Origin: Crocinitomicaceae bacterium
GTDB lineage: Bacteria; Bacteroidota; Bacteroidia; Flavobacteriales_D; Sanyastnellaceae
Length of the DNA: 64,000 nucleotides
Assembly: GCA_002722795.1 (NCBI GenBank)
Contig: PBMY01000014.1
Span: 62,001 to 126,000, forward strand
Reading direction: 5' to 3'
In this document: one piece after another, positions 17,168 through 26,997 of the stretch
Layout: each line of letters starts with the position of its first letter
Position numbering within the stretch: position 1 is the first letter of the stretch
The notes under the pieces: model-generated
Databases searched by the model: none
Told to the model about the DNA's origin: nothing
Seen by the model: the letters and a program-made list of their open reading frames with translations, nothing else
Position numbers and translations under genes: made by a program

Positions 17168-18280
17168 ATGAACTTTAATGTTTTGTCGTTTCTCTTCGAC
17201 AATTTAGTTGCTTCAGGAGTTATAGGGGGATATGTGGCAATTTCATTAATTGTAGTAAATGTTCTTACACATGTATATAAGGAAAGCCTAACAAAGCGAG
17301 TTCAATCATCCCCCAACAGGTATCACCCAATTATCGGCGCTCTTATGGGAGCAATTCCCGGATGTGGTGGGACAATTGCAGCATCGATAATGTACAAAAA
17401 CGATAAGCTTTCATTTGGAGGTTTGCTAGCAGCATTTATTACAACGTTAGGAGAGGGGTCCTTTGTTTTGTTAGGCGCTTCTACAGAACCATCTGTTCCA
17501 ATTGACTCAAATCTCAAGGCTTTTGCTATAGTGAATATCGTTGGGTTATGTGTCGGAATTATTGTTGGCAGTTTATCAGATGCCCTAAAATTAAAAGGAT
17601 TCAATTTTGATATAAACTATAAAATGACTGTTAAGCCTGCAGACATAGGCACAGGGTCACGTTCAAGCTTTGAGAAAATTATTGAACAAGCAGGCCTATA
17701 TTTAATATTAGGGACAACACTTTTCCTTACTCCAGGTTCAATTATGGCCTTATGGGGAGGAGGAATTGCTTCAATCGAAGAAGTAACAGTGGTGATGTGC
17801 TTAGTAATGACAGTAGCGAGTATTATCTATTTCGTGGTTCAGACTTTTTTTCTCAATGGACATTGCCATTCAGTTTCGCATCAAAATATTAGATCCGTAC
17901 TCGTAGAGTCTGTTATGGATATCACAATGGTAATTTCATATGTGTTCGTAGGATTAGTTGTTGCAAATTTCGTGATTGATATTCTTGTTGGTCAAGAGCA
18001 ATTTATGTCTTGGATGAATGAATCTGAATTATTAGTAGTTGTCCTTGCAGCATTAATTGGAGTAACCCCAGGATGTGGCGGAATGATAGCAGTAGCTGTG
18101 GCTTATGTTACAATCCCCAACTTTCCTATCGCGGCATTGATTTCTGCTGGTATCGCCACTAGTGGCGATGGGATTTTCCCACTATTTGCAAGTAATAAAA
18201 AAGAAGCGCTTACTATTTCAGTGCTGAGTTTAGCAATTGCCATAATAGTTGGCTATGGCGTGCTGTTTATAGAGATGTAA
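17168..18280 (+). CDS. ArsP_2-family (putative manganese/heavy-metal) exporter
   Basis: Polytopic membrane protein of 370 residues with about 9-10 hydrophobic segments. It has two similar halves, each with a signature in a membrane segment: GAIPGCGGTIAAS near residue 61 and GVTPGCGGMIAVA near 300. A His-rich FLNGHCHSVSHQ loop lies in the middle (near 234). This matches the ArsP_2 (PF11449) group annotated as putative heavy-metal or manganese transporters. The internal symmetry suggests a pore from an inverted or direct repeat. Substrate is inference. The long leader hints at regulation. Confidence 0.78.
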   Translation: MNFNVLSFLFDNLVASGVIGGYVAISLIVVNVLTHVYKESLTKRVQSSPNRYHPIIGALMGAIPGCGGTIAASIMYKNDKLSFGGLLAAFITTLGEGSFVLLGASTEPSVPIDSNLKAFAIVNIVGLCVGIIVGSLSDALKLKGFNFDINYKMTVKPADIGTGSRSSFEKIIEQAGLYLILGTTLFLTPGSIMALWGGGIASIEEVTVVMCLVMTVASIIYFVVQTFFLNGHCHSVSHQNIRSVLVESVMDITMVISYVFVGLVVANFVIDILVGQEQFMSWMNESELLVVVLAALIGVTPGCGGMIAVAVAYVTIPNFPIAALISAGIATSGDGIFPLFASNKKEALTISVLSLAIAIIVGYGVLFIEM

Positions 18281-18281
18281 A

Positions 18282-19517
18282 TCATTTCGACTGTAGCCAA
18301 TATTTTGGGTTTTGAGGAGAACGCTCTTTACCTGCCACTTTCCATATTTCAAAGTGTATTGAGGCACCTTGAGATAGAGGCATTACCTCTCCTATTTTTT
18401 CACCCCTATCTACTTTGTCATTCTTTGTAATTTCTACATTGTGGAGATTGCTATAAACGGTTTTATATCCTCCGTGAGTTATAATTACTGTCTTCCCCGC
18501 ACTTGGGAGAGCAAAGACACTACTTACGGTTCCATTAAAAATAGAGTAGACGTTTGAATTAGGATCTGTGGTAATATCTACACCATTTGACTCAATTGTA
18601 ATACCTGGAATTGTTGGATGAGCATGACGGCCAAACTTTCCTGTTACCACACCTCTATTTACAGGCCAAGGTAGTGAGTTCTTGTTTTTCTCAAATGCTT
18701 CAGATACAATTTTACCCTCTGGAGTAAGGGCAAACTCACCCTTTGATGATGCTCTTTCAACTGCTAATTCAGCTTCAATGATTCTTTTGATTTCGTCATT
18801 TAGACGCTTGCGCTCCTTCTCTTGTGCTTTTTGAGTTTTGCGCAAATCCCTTTCCTTCTTTTTTAAATCAGCAAGAAGTTCTGCTCTATGTTCTCTATCT
18901 TTATTAAGAGCGTCCATTTCTTTTTGCTGATCTGTGAGGGCCTGCTCTACAGAGGCTCTTTCGTTAGTTAGCTCAAGACGAGTTTCAGTAAGCTCTTCTT
19001 GTGCACTTGTAATTTCAGTTGCTTGCCTCTTGCGTTCTTCAGCGTATGATTGCAACATCTTGAATCTATGTGAAGCTTGATTGAAGTCGTCTGAGGCAAA
19101 AACAAACATTAATGGATTGGATGCTAATTGAATTCTGTAAGCTTGGCGAATCATTTGGGCATATTCTTCTTTTAGAGCAACGATGTGACCTTCAAGAGAC
19201 CTGATTTCTGTATCTGTTCCCCTTATTGATTTTTCAAGCGATCTGATAGTAGCTTGATGGTGTCTTACGAGCTTTTCACGAAGTTCAATTTGTTTATCGA
19301 TAAGTGCAACTTGTGAGCTGGCAGTTTGACGATTTTTCTTTGCATCCCCAATTAAGCGCGAAGTAGTTCTTAGCTGTTCCTCAATTTTATTTCTCTCGGC
19401 AGTAAGTGAAGCTTTGTCTTTTTGGGCTTCAATATTTTGAAAAGGGGATAAGGTCAAATAAATGAACCACGCACCTACTAGACACCAACGCTTTTTATAG
19501 TTTCGACCTACGTTCAT
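18282..19517 (-). CDS. EnvC-like murein hydrolase activator (coiled coil plus degenerate LytM)
   Basis: Envelope protein of 411 residues from the ATG at 19517 (MNVGRNYKK). A signal anchor is followed by a long coiled coil (about 30-265) and a C-terminal M23/LytM domain (about 305-405). Zinc ligands look lost: the first motif reads ESNGVDI (Asn for His) and the last reads ASIHFEIW without the first His of HxH. Such degenerate domains activate amidases at the division site rather than cut peptidoglycan. The frame is open to 19679, but that extension lies inside the DUF4292 gene, whose end this gene overlaps by 23 nt. Confidence 0.87.
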   Translation of the reverse strand: MNVGRNYKKRWCLVGAWFIYLTLSPFQNIEAQKDKASLTAERNKIEEQLRTTSRLIGDAKKNRQTASSQVALIDKQIELREKLVRHHQATIRSLEKSIRGTDTEIRSLEGHIVALKEEYAQMIRQAYRIQLASNPLMFVFASDDFNQASHRFKMLQSYAEERKRQATEITSAQEELTETRLELTNERASVEQALTDQQKEMDALNKDREHRAELLADLKKKERDLRKTQKAQEKERKRLNDEIKRIIEAELAVERASSKGEFALTPEGKIVSEAFEKNKNSLPWPVNRGVVTGKFGRHAHPTIPGITIESNGVDITTDPNSNVYSIFNGTVSSVFALPSAGKTVIITHGGYKTVYSNLHNVEITKNDKVDRGEKIGEVMPLSQGASIHFEIWKVAGKERSPQNPKYWLQSK

Positions 19518-20412
19518 AATCTGCTGGTCGGTCAAAAGGAAGGTCGTACTCTCGGTTAATTCTACTACGTCTAATTTCAAATACTGCCCATAAATCAACT
19601 CCTTCTCCATATGCTGTGAGCACTGTTTTCTCAGGCAACAATCCCTCATCGTGTTCCTCGTCGCCATACCTTTCAACACGTATTGTTAGACCTGATTTTA
19701 AATCGTTAAACAGGTCGATAGAAGGGCTGAATGTCAATCCGTCAAACCAATATCGTTTTATGAGTAGGTCTTCAGAATTGGTTCGGCTCAAAACCCTATC
19801 TACTCTTCTGTTGTTCATCAAAATAGAAAGACTATCGCTGTTCAAATCAGCTAATTCTCTTTCATCCATGCCACCTAAAAGCTTCTTTACCTTCCTTGGG
19901 AATCTTTCAATCAAAACGTATTTATCGCCATCAACTTTTGAAATGAATTTTTCATTTATTGGATCAAGACCTAAGGGAGATCCGCTTAAAAGTTCTTGGA
20001 ACGAATAAAAATCAAAGGGAACTCCAAGGAGATCTTGGAGTTGAGAATAATCCCCCTCGTAAACAAACTTATTCAATGGCACTTTACTAATTAAATGTAC
20101 AGAATCCGGTTTTAATAGAATCCTTGCTAATTCGACTCCTAATGCTGGGTTTAGACTTATCCAAATTGCACTATCTCTTGCCATTCGAACGTTTAGCGTG
20201 AAATCTTCTGCGGCTCCATTTGACTTGATATCGGCATTCATTTTGAATCCAATCCAATCCCAATTTAATTCACCCTTTGCACTTTGCTTGAGAATGTGAT
20301 GAGGGTCACGAGGTCTGAGGGGCTTTCCTTCGGAAATGCGTTTTGCATTACTACATCCTGCAAGAAGAATGATACTTGAAACAACTAGTATGTTTGCTAT
20401 TTTTATTATCAC
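19495..20412 (-). CDS. DUF4292 lipoprotein
   Basis: Protein of 305 residues with a lipoprotein signal (ILLAGC, Cys near residue 20). The body matches the Bacteroidota family DUF4292, beta-rich and distantly like LolA/LolB carriers, with stretches such as ARDSAIWISLNPALGVELARILL and a C-terminal region on basic residues. It starts 4 nt inside the end of the TPR gene and is followed with overlap by the EnvC-like gene, an arrangement typical of the phylum and suggesting a role in outer-membrane lipid or lipoprotein handling. Function unproven. Confidence 0.85.
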   Translation of the reverse strand: MIIKIANILVVSSIILLAGCSNAKRISEGKPLRPRDPHHILKQSAKGELNWDWIGFKMNADIKSNGAAEDFTLNVRMARDSAIWISLNPALGVELARILLKPDSVHLISKVPLNKFVYEGDYSQLQDLLGVPFDFYSFQELLSGSPLGLDPINEKFISKVDGDKYVLIERFPRKVKKLLGGMDERELADLNSDSLSILMNNRRVDRVLSRTNSEDLLIKRYWFDGLTFSPSIDLFNDLKSGLTIRVERYGDEEHDEGLLPEKTVLTAYGEGVDLWAVFEIRRSRINREYDLPFDRPADYERRSKL

Positions 20413-22094
20413 GGTTTAGTCCTCGATAGTTTTTCGTTCAATCTCTTTTTGCCACCTCCTGCTTCTATAGCTTCATTCCATTTGGCCCTTGCTGAATCAT
20501 ACTGATCTAATTCCCACAAGATATCCCCTTCTCTCTCAGAAAATACCGCGTCAGGAGCATTATCTCCTAATATGGCTTGGGCTTGTTTAATTAATTCAAG
20601 TGCCTCTTCATTTCTATTAAGAAGGAACAGAATTAATGCATGTGTATCTAGGAAATTAGGTTCATTTGGACGAGCTTCATTAGCTATAGTGCTTAGCTCT
20701 AATGCTCTCCGGATTCTCACCCTATCTGTAGCTAGGAAATACGCATAGTTATTCAACACATAAGGATCTTTCAGATACTCTATGCTTTCCTCAAATGCGT
20801 CATAAGACTTTTCAAGCTTCCCAAGTTGTCGATAAGACATTGCTATTTGAGAAGCTAGAGACCCGGCTAATTTGGCGTCGTCGTATACAATTGCTAATCC
20901 ACCTTTGAACGACTTTATTGCATTTTTATGATCATCTAAATTCACATGAGCCATACCCTCGTAATAGTTAAACACCGGTTCAAGGGGGAAGTAAATCAGC
21001 GCATCGCGCGTTGCTGTTAATAACCCCTTCCAATCTTTTAAAACGTAAAGCAGATACATGAACTCTTCTCTTACTTCTAGAGATGAGGGGTTAAACTTAA
21101 TTGCCCTTTCGTAGGCATTTGCTCCATCAGCCATCTTGCCAGTTTGGACTAATCTTAGAGCGAAAAAGTGATTTAATCTTGGGTCTTCGGGATGTGCGTC
21201 AAGAGCAATTAAAAGCAGTTGGTCTATTTGGGCTTCATCATCTAAAGCTAAAAGTAGATTTAATTTTTCTGATGGATCGATATCCTCAGATTTATAAGAC
21301 TTTTCTAGAAGTGGGTAAATATCTTCACCGCTATTAGTTGACAGGTGACATTTGGCTAAACTCATATATGATTCTAAGAAGTCAGGGTTACTCTTTATGA
21401 GCATTTCGTATATGGATATTGCTTTATCAAAATCACCCTTCATAGCATAAACCCTAGCTTTCTCATAAATAAACAGCGGTTCATCTGGGAAATCCTTAAT
21501 AGCATCATTTATAAAATTCCAAACCTGTCTTTCCTTTAGATCAGAGTTTAAAACCAACATGAGCCTCTTGATCCTAACATCTAGATTCTTTGCTATCTCG
21601 TCCTCGTAAAATGAATATGCTTGATATGCATGCCAAATCTCACCCTTATAGATGAATGTTTCAGCACATAAGTCTAATGATTCCAAATCCCCCGGCCTTG
21701 CGCTTATCCAACTCATTAAATCTGCCCAAGCATCATCGTATAGTTCCAACTCTAGATTAGCCATGCCCCTGTAGTAGTGGTACCAATCGTTATTTGGGTC
21801 GAGGTCTACCGCTTCATTTAGAAAGTTCAGTGCTGATTCGTAATGTTCATTAGTGAGGTCAATTTTACCGAGCTCAAAATGGAATCCTGCAACCTTAGGT
21901 TCAGCATCTACACATAACTGAAAACTTGAGTATGCCTCGGCTAAATCGCCTTTGACAAGGTGGTTTTGGCCTAGGAAGTAAGCTCTTTGAACTTCCTCAG
22001 GGAGGGGTTCAAATGTGGCAAGGTGGGTTTGGCCTATAGCAAGATGCGATAGGAGAAAAAGTGAAAAGAGTATATGTTTCTTTTTGAAATTCAT
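20409..22094 (-). CDS. Tetratricopeptide-repeat protein
   Basis: Exported protein of 561 residues: signal peptide to about residue 21 (AIGQ), then about a dozen TPR units through the whole length (for example HFELGKIDLTNEHYESALNF, WYHYYRGMANLELELYDDA, NYYEGMAHVNLDDHKNAI). It probably scaffolds an envelope complex on the periplasmic side. It is 4 nt upstream-overlapping with the DUF4292 gene and starts directly after the nucleotidyltransferase stop, so it belongs to a long minus-strand operon running from the dut/crotonase genes to the EnvC-like gene. Confidence 0.87.
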   Translation of the reverse strand: MNFKKKHILFSLFLLSHLAIGQTHLATFEPLPEEVQRAYFLGQNHLVKGDLAEAYSSFQLCVDAEPKVAGFHFELGKIDLTNEHYESALNFLNEAVDLDPNNDWYHYYRGMANLELELYDDAWADLMSWISARPGDLESLDLCAETFIYKGEIWHAYQAYSFYEDEIAKNLDVRIKRLMLVLNSDLKERQVWNFINDAIKDFPDEPLFIYEKARVYAMKGDFDKAISIYEMLIKSNPDFLESYMSLAKCHLSTNSGEDIYPLLEKSYKSEDIDPSEKLNLLLALDDEAQIDQLLLIALDAHPEDPRLNHFFALRLVQTGKMADGANAYERAIKFNPSSLEVREEFMYLLYVLKDWKGLLTATRDALIYFPLEPVFNYYEGMAHVNLDDHKNAIKSFKGGLAIVYDDAKLAGSLASQIAMSYRQLGKLEKSYDAFEESIEYLKDPYVLNNYAYFLATDRVRIRRALELSTIANEARPNEPNFLDTHALILFLLNRNEEALELIKQAQAILGDNAPDAVFSEREGDILWELDQYDSARAKWNEAIEAGGGKKRLNEKLSRTKP

Positions 22095-23114
22095 TTATCC
22101 GATTGACGAAAAATCTCCAATGCTAACATCAAGAGGTGTGCCAATAACACTAGCCTTAGCTCCAACCATAGCACCATCCATGACTGTATTGTCAATGATT
22201 GTATCCCTTTGAATTAGACAATCTTGAAGGGTTGAATTTGTCACTGCAGTATTTGCACCTAGACTCACATGAGGTCCCACAACAGACCGAACAATTTTTA
22301 CTCTAGGCCCTATGTAGCAAGGAGAGATCACGAAAGAGTCTATAATTTCAGCTGTAGGATCAATTCCGCTTCCTTCGTGAAGGCGCCCCTCTTCTTCAAG
22401 AATGTTAAGTACCCTTCTGTTAGTTTCAACAGTAACGTCTTTGTTCCCACAGTCCATCCATTCACCTACCTTGCCGGGAATGAATTTCAATCCACTCTTA
22501 GTCATATTCCTAAGTGCATCTGGGAGTTGGTATTCTCCCGAACGTAGAATGTTTTTATCTATTAAATACTGAAGCTCCTTTTTGAGCCTTGCGCCGTCCT
22601 TGAAAGAATAGATTCCTATCATGGCTTGATCGCTTACGAATTCTTTGGGCTTTTCAACATAGTCTGTAATGCTCCCTTTCTCGTTCGTTACAACTACGCC
22701 AAACGCAGAAGGATCATCAATCTTCTGAGTAAAAAGCACTCCATCGGCTTCCGCATCAATTATGAAGTCAGCCTTAAAAAGCGTGTCGGCAAAAGCAACA
22801 ATAACAGGACCATCTAACAACTCCTCTCCACATAGTATAGCGTGAGCAGTTCCAAGGGGTTCATCTTGATAGCATATTCTTCCTTCAGCACCCAATCTAG
22901 AAGCTATCTCTATAAGATCCTTCTCGTTCTCTTCGCCAAACCTCCCTGTAACAAATGCAATCTTGTCTACAGAAGTTGGGAGCATGCGAACGATGTCTTC
23001 AACGAGGCGTTCAACAATTGGTTTGCCTGCAACCGGAACTAGCGGTTTAGGTGTTGTTAAAGTGTGAGGGCGAAGGCGACTGCCTCTACCCGCCATGGGG
23101 ATGATGATATTCAT
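22095..23114 (-). CDS. NDP-sugar pyrophosphorylase (RmlA/GlmU-like)
   Basis: Cytoplasmic nucleotidyltransferase of 339 residues that would make an activated sugar for surface polysaccharide. The N-terminal Rossmann-like domain carries the nucleotide signature [12 protein letters not shown] with [12 protein letters not shown]. The C-terminal ~85 residues are hexapeptide-like (isoleucine-rich turns such as [19 protein letters not shown]), a left-handed beta-helix. The sugar and base cannot be told from sequence (glucose-1-P thymidylyl- and uridylyltransferases look alike). It overlaps dut by 4 nt. Confidence 0.87.
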   Translation of the reverse strand: MNIIIPMAGRGSRLRPHTLTTPKPLVPVAGKPIVERLVEDIVRMLPTSVDKIAFVTGRFGEENEKDLIEIASRLGAEGRICYQDEPLGTAHAILCGEELLDGPVIVAFADTLFKADFIIDAEADGVLFTQKIDDPSAFGVVVTNEKGSITDYVEKPKEFVSDQAMIGIYSFKDGARLKKELQYLIDKNILRSGEYQLPDALRNMTKSGLKFIPGKVGEWMDCGNKDVTVETNRRVLNILEEEGRLHEGSGIDPTAEIIDSFVISPCYIGPRVKIVRSVVGPHVSLGANTAVTNSTLQDCLIQRDTIIDNTVMDGAMVGAKASVIGTPLDVSIGDFSSIG

Positions 23115-23560
23115 TTTACTCCTGTGCTTCCGAATCCTCCCGCGCCTCTATCTGTTTCAGACAAATCGTCGGTAGGTTTCCATTTTAGTTGAACGTATCT
23201 CGCGATAACTAATTGTGCAATTCTTTCGCCGTCTTCAATGATGAAGGGCGTCTTGCCGTGATTGATTAAGATAACTCCAACGTCGCCCCTGTAATCCGCG
23301 TCAATTGTGCCTGGCGAGTTTAGAACTGTAATTCCGTGTTTGTATGCTAGACCTGATCGGGGTCTCACTTGGGCTTCTGTGCCTTGAGGGAGAGCGATCT
23401 TTAATCCTGTTGAGATGAGCCTGTGTTCTCCTGGAGCAAGCGTGATTGCTTCTTCTAGAGATGCTCTGAGGTCTAAGCCAGCGCTGTGTTCTGTGCTGTA
23501 TTGTGGCAGGGCGTGGTTGCTGCCGTTGACTACTGTAACTTCTAATTTTTCTAGACTCAT
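23111..23560 (-). CDS. dut: dUTP diphosphatase
   Basis: Trimeric dUTPase of 149 residues that hydrolyses dUTP to dUMP and pyrophosphate, keeping uracil out of DNA. All five motifs are present: AGLDLRA (near residue 28), RPRSGLA (near 67), [13 protein letters not shown] (near 84), RIAQLV (near 114) and the C-terminal [10 protein letters not shown]. Length is normal. It overlaps its neighbours on both sides by 4 nt, so translation is probably coupled. Confidence 0.96.
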   Translation of the reverse strand: MSLEKLEVTVVNGSNHALPQYSTEHSAGLDLRASLEEAITLAPGEHRLISTGLKIALPQGTEAQVRPRSGLAYKHGITVLNSPGTIDADYRGDVGVILINHGKTPFIIEDGERIAQLVIARYVQLKWKPTDDLSETDRGAGGFGSTGVK

Positions 23561-24339
23561 TTGCTTGGAAATTGCGCCTTCCTCTTTTCGAGAAATGCCG
23601 TTGTTCCTTCTTTGAAATCTTTAGTTCTGAAGCATAGCCCAAACTCTTCAATCTCCACCGAATAACCATCCACTCCATCAGTATATCTAGCAACAACCGA
23701 CTTGATGGCTGCGGTTAGAGCTGTTGGTGCATTGCGCATCATCTTCTTTGCTATTCCTAGACATGTTTCCATCAACTCGTCTTGTCCAACAGAATAATTC
23801 ACAAGTCCCAACTCGTTTGCTTCGTCAGCGCTAATCATGCTAGCAGTAAGAATCATCTCCATTGCCTTTCCCTTTCCAACTAGTTGAGCGAGTCTTTGTG
23901 TTCCGCCGTATCCCGGAATTACTCCTAGTCCTACTTCTGGAAGGCCTAATTTAGCATTTTTCGAAGCCACCCTGACATGAGCAGCCATAGCAAGTTCAAG
24001 TCCGCCACCTAAGGCAAAACCATTCACTGCAGCTATCACCGGTTTGAAGCTTCTTTCTACCCTGTCGAATAATGTTGCCTGACCTAAAGCAGCAAGGTCC
24101 TTGCCTTGTGCAGTTGTGAAATCGGCAAATTCTTTGATGTCCGCACCAGCTACGAATGCCTTTTCTCCAGACCCAGTAATGATGATTACTCTGACTCTAT
24201 CGTCGGTTTGGGCTGCAACAATATGTTTGGAAAGTGAGGCTATAACCTCACTATTGAGGGCGTTTAGTTGGTTTGGCCTGTTGATAGTTAGGGTCAAGAC
24301 ACCACTATCGACATTGCTTAAAATGTTATTCTCGCTCAT
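23557..24339 (-). CDS. Enoyl-CoA hydratase/isomerase family protein
   Basis: Crotonase-fold enzyme of 260 residues. The oxyanion-hole motif AGADIKEF (near residue 65) and the [12 protein letters not shown] and [20 protein letters not shown] region (near 105-145) are complete, with the glutamates expected of a hydratase. Likely hydrates 2-enoyl-CoA in fatty-acid or amino-acid breakdown, or acts as crotonase. It sits between an ABC ATPase gene and dut on one strand. The substrate chain length is unknown. Confidence 0.9.
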   Translation of the reverse strand: MSENNILSNVDSGVLTLTINRPNQLNALNSEVIASLSKHIVAAQTDDRVRVIIITGSGEKAFVAGADIKEFADFTTAQGKDLAALGQATLFDRVERSFKPVIAAVNGFALGGGLELAMAAHVRVASKNAKLGLPEVGLGVIPGYGGTQRLAQLVGKGKAMEMILTASMISADEANELGLVNYSVGQDELMETCLGIAKKMMRNAPTALTAAIKSVVARYTDGVDGYSVEIEEFGLCFRTKDFKEGTTAFLEKRKAQFPSK

Positions 24340-24348
24340 GTGCTAAAA

Positions 24349-25869
24349 TTAAGCACCCGGTCGACTATTAAGAAGCTCTTTAGTGTATGAATTTTTAGGC
24401 TTTTTGAAGATATTTTCAGTGGCGCCCTCTTCTACGATTTCACCATTTTTCATAATCACAACTCTGTCGCATACAGCTTCGATAACTGATAGGTCGTGGG
24501 ATATAAATAAAAATGCTAACGAACGCTTCTTCTGAATATCTGAAATGAGCTTTAATATTTCAGCCTGAATCCTCAAATCCAGTGCTGCCACGCTTTCGTC
24601 GAGAACTAAAAATTCTGGTTCCATAGCAAGTGCTCTTGCTAGAACAATTCTCTGTCTTTGACCTCCACTAAATCCGCTTGGATATTTCGACGCATCCTCA
24701 GCGCTTAGACCCACTTCTTCTAATAATTCACTCACTTTTGATTTGCTTTCGCTCAGATCAAGAGCTTCTTGCAAAGCTGAACAAACACGTAACCTTGGGT
24801 TAAGTGCACTAAAGGGATCCTGAAATACTGGCTGAGCACATTTCTTAAATACTCTAAACGCCTTTTTATTTTCAATGTCTAGTGTTTCACCCTTCCATAG
24901 GATTTCTCCGGAAGAGCATATTTCCATCCCCAATAATAGCTTCCCTAGCGAAGATTTACCCGAACCACTTTCTCCTACTAGTCCAACTCTCTCTCGAGCA
25001 CCAACTCTTAGGCTCACGTTCTTAACTGCCCCAAACACTTCTGTCGTCCTTCCCATAAAATCTTTTTTTACGGGATAGTCTAGGCTTACTCCTCTTGCCT
25101 CAATTAAAGCTCCATCGCTTTCCGCTCCGGGCCCATTTCTACTAGGTCTAGAAGATATTAGTTCTTTAGTGTATTCGTGTTGAGGATTACTAAAAACCTT
25201 TTTGCACTCACCCTGTTCAACTACATCACCAAGCCTCATAACTATAACCTCATCAGCAATATCCTTTACTACCTCTAGGTCGTGAGAAATGAAAAGTATA
25301 CCAAGGTTTCTTTCCTTTTGAAGCCTTGATAATAAATCCAAAATCACGCTCTGTACTGTTACATCAAGCGCCGTTGTAGGCTCGTCGGCAATAAGCACAT
25401 GAGGATTACAGGCTAGGGCCATGGCAATCATTACACGTTGCTTTTGGCCTCCACTAAGCTCATGTGGAAATTTGTCATATGCCGCAGCAGCGTCAAGCAA
25501 TTCTACTTCCTTGAATAGCTCTATAGTTTTTTCTCTCGCCGTCTCATTTGACAAATTCTCGTGAACTATAAGCGGTTCACTTACTTGTTCGCCAACACTC
25601 ATCGAAGGGTTCAGAGATGACATAGGGTCTTGGAAAACCATGCTGATTTCTACACCAACTTTAAGCACTGTAAAATCTCCAGATTCAATAGTGGCAGTAG
25701 TGGGCAATAGCCCCATCACAGCCATAGAACTCACGGTCTTACCCGACCCAGATTCCCCAACTATTGCAGTAGTCTTCCCCGGGTAAATACTGAAGCTCAA
25801 ATCATTTACAACCCTCTTGTCGAAGGCGACGCTAAGATTTGTGACTTTCAGTACGGGGCTAGAGCTCAT
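24349..25869 (-). CDS. Double ABC-transporter ATPase (oligopeptide/dipeptide type)
   Basis: One chain of 506 residues with two ATP-binding domains, like YejF or GsiA. Domain 1 (about 1-250) has Walker A GESGSGKT, signature LSGGQKQR and Walker B LIADEPTTALD. Domain 2 (about 258-506) has GESGSGKSS, FSGGQRQR and LVLDESVAALD. Such proteins drive uptake of peptides or related solutes through two permeases, which are not encoded in this window. The stop of hppD and this start overlap by 1 nt. Confidence 0.9.
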   Translation of the reverse strand: MSSSPVLKVTNLSVAFDKRVVNDLSFSIYPGKTTAIVGESGSGKTVSSMAVMGLLPTTATIESGDFTVLKVGVEISMVFQDPMSSLNPSMSVGEQVSEPLIVHENLSNETAREKTIELFKEVELLDAAAAYDKFPHELSGGQKQRVMIAMALACNPHVLIADEPTTALDVTVQSVILDLLSRLQKERNLGILFISHDLEVVKDIADEVIVMRLGDVVEQGECKKVFSNPQHEYTKELISSRPSRNGPGAESDGALIEARGVSLDYPVKKDFMGRTTEVFGAVKNVSLRVGARERVGLVGESGSGKSSLGKLLLGMEICSSGEILWKGETLDIENKKAFRVFKKCAQPVFQDPFSALNPRLRVCSALQEALDLSESKSKVSELLEEVGLSAEDASKYPSGFSGGQRQRIVLARALAMEPEFLVLDESVAALDLRIQAEILKLISDIQKKRSLAFLFISHDLSVIEAVCDRVVIMKNGEIVEEGATENIFKKPKNSYTKELLNSRPGA

Positions 25870-26987
25870 TAAAGTGTTCCTCTGTTTTCTTGCTCCCTTT
25901 CAATTGCTTCGAAAAGGGCTTTGAAATTTCCTTTTCCGAAGCTTTGCGCTCCTTTACGCTGGATGATTTCAAAGAACATTGTAGGTCTATCTAGCACTGG
26001 CTTAGTGAAAAGCTGCAGCAAATAACCCTCGTCGTCTCGGTCAATCAATATCCCAAGTTTTTTCAATGGCTCTAGATCCTCATCAATCTCTCCAACTCTA
26101 TCTATAACATCGTCATAGTAGTTTTCAGGAACGTATAGAAAGTCTACACCACGATCCTTAAGTTGTGTTACTGTTTCAATGATATTATCAGTTGCTACAG
26201 CTAAGTGTTGAACGCCAGCACCCTTGTAGTAATCGATGTACTCTTCGATTTGAGACTTCTTGCGTCCTTCAGCCGGTTCGTTGATGGGGAATTTGATTCG
26301 GCCATTTCCGTTGCTCATCACCTTTGACATCAGAGCAGTGTACTCAGTACTGATATCCTTATCATCGAATGAAATGATTTGGGCAAACCCCATAACTTCA
26401 GCGTAGAATTTACACCAAGTATTCATCTCACCCCAGCCTACGTTTCCAACCATGTGGTCGATGTACTTAAGACCTACAGGCTCTGGCTTGTAACCTGGAT
26501 CCCAAGCAGTGTATCCTGGCATAAAAGTTCCGTTGTAATCCTTCCTCTCGACAAAAATGTGAATTGTCTCTCCGTAAGTGTGAATGCCACTCAAGACAAC
26601 CTTTCCGTCGGTATCTTGTAGCGTCTTAGGCTCAAAAGCGCTCTTAGCACCACGCTTAGTAGTTTCCTCCCAACTCTTTGTCGCATCATCTACCCATAAA
26701 GCCACATTCTTCACTCCATCTCCGTGCTCGTTGATATGACGATTCAAATCACCACCTGGCTCAAGTGGTGAAGTGAGTACAAGAGTGATTTTGTCTTGAC
26801 GTATAGCGTAAGAGACGCTTTCCTTGCTTCCATTTTCAAGGCCTTTATATGCTAAAGGCTGAAACCCCCAAGCGCTCATGTAGTAGTAGGCGGCTTGTTT
26901 GGCATTGCCCACAATTATCTCTACGTGATCAGTTCCTAAAAGAGGAAGAAAGTCATCTGCTTCAGGTATGATTTTTTCTAATTCCAT
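25869..26987 (-). CDS. hppD: 4-hydroxyphenylpyruvate dioxygenase
   Basis: Fe(II) enzyme of tyrosine degradation converting 4-hydroxyphenylpyruvate to homogentisate. The 372 residues form two vicinal-oxygen-chelate halves. The iron ligands are visible: His in YIDHMVGNV (near residue 175), His in GVQHLAVAT (near 257) and Glu in FFEIIQRKG (near 345). Length is typical. It is 10 nt downstream of hmgA, whose product takes the next step, so the pair forms a homogentisate operon. The product could also feed pyomelanin formation. Confidence 0.95.
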   Translation of the reverse strand: MELEKIIPEADDFLPLLGTDHVEIIVGNAKQAAYYYMSAWGFQPLAYKGLENGSKESVSYAIRQDKITLVLTSPLEPGGDLNRHINEHGDGVKNVALWVDDATKSWEETTKRGAKSAFEPKTLQDTDGKVVLSGIHTYGETIHIFVERKDYNGTFMPGYTAWDPGYKPEPVGLKYIDHMVGNVGWGEMNTWCKFYAEVMGFAQIISFDDKDISTEYTALMSKVMSNGNGRIKFPINEPAEGRKKSQIEEYIDYYKGAGVQHLAVATDNIIETVTQLKDRGVDFLYVPENYYDDVIDRVGEIDEDLEPLKKLGILIDRDDEGYLLQLFTKPVLDRPTMFFEIIQRKGAQSFGKGNFKALFEAIEREQENRGTL

Positions 26988-26997
26988 TTAGTTTCAA

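Noticed and set aside
19518-19679. N-terminal extension of the EnvC-like gene
   Set aside because: Overlaps the DUF4292 coding region; MNVGRNYKK gives a proper signal sequence.
23301-23696. 131-residue Arg-rich minus-strand ORF
   Set aside because: Lies across dut and the crotonase gene in another frame; low-complexity composition and both real genes are certain.
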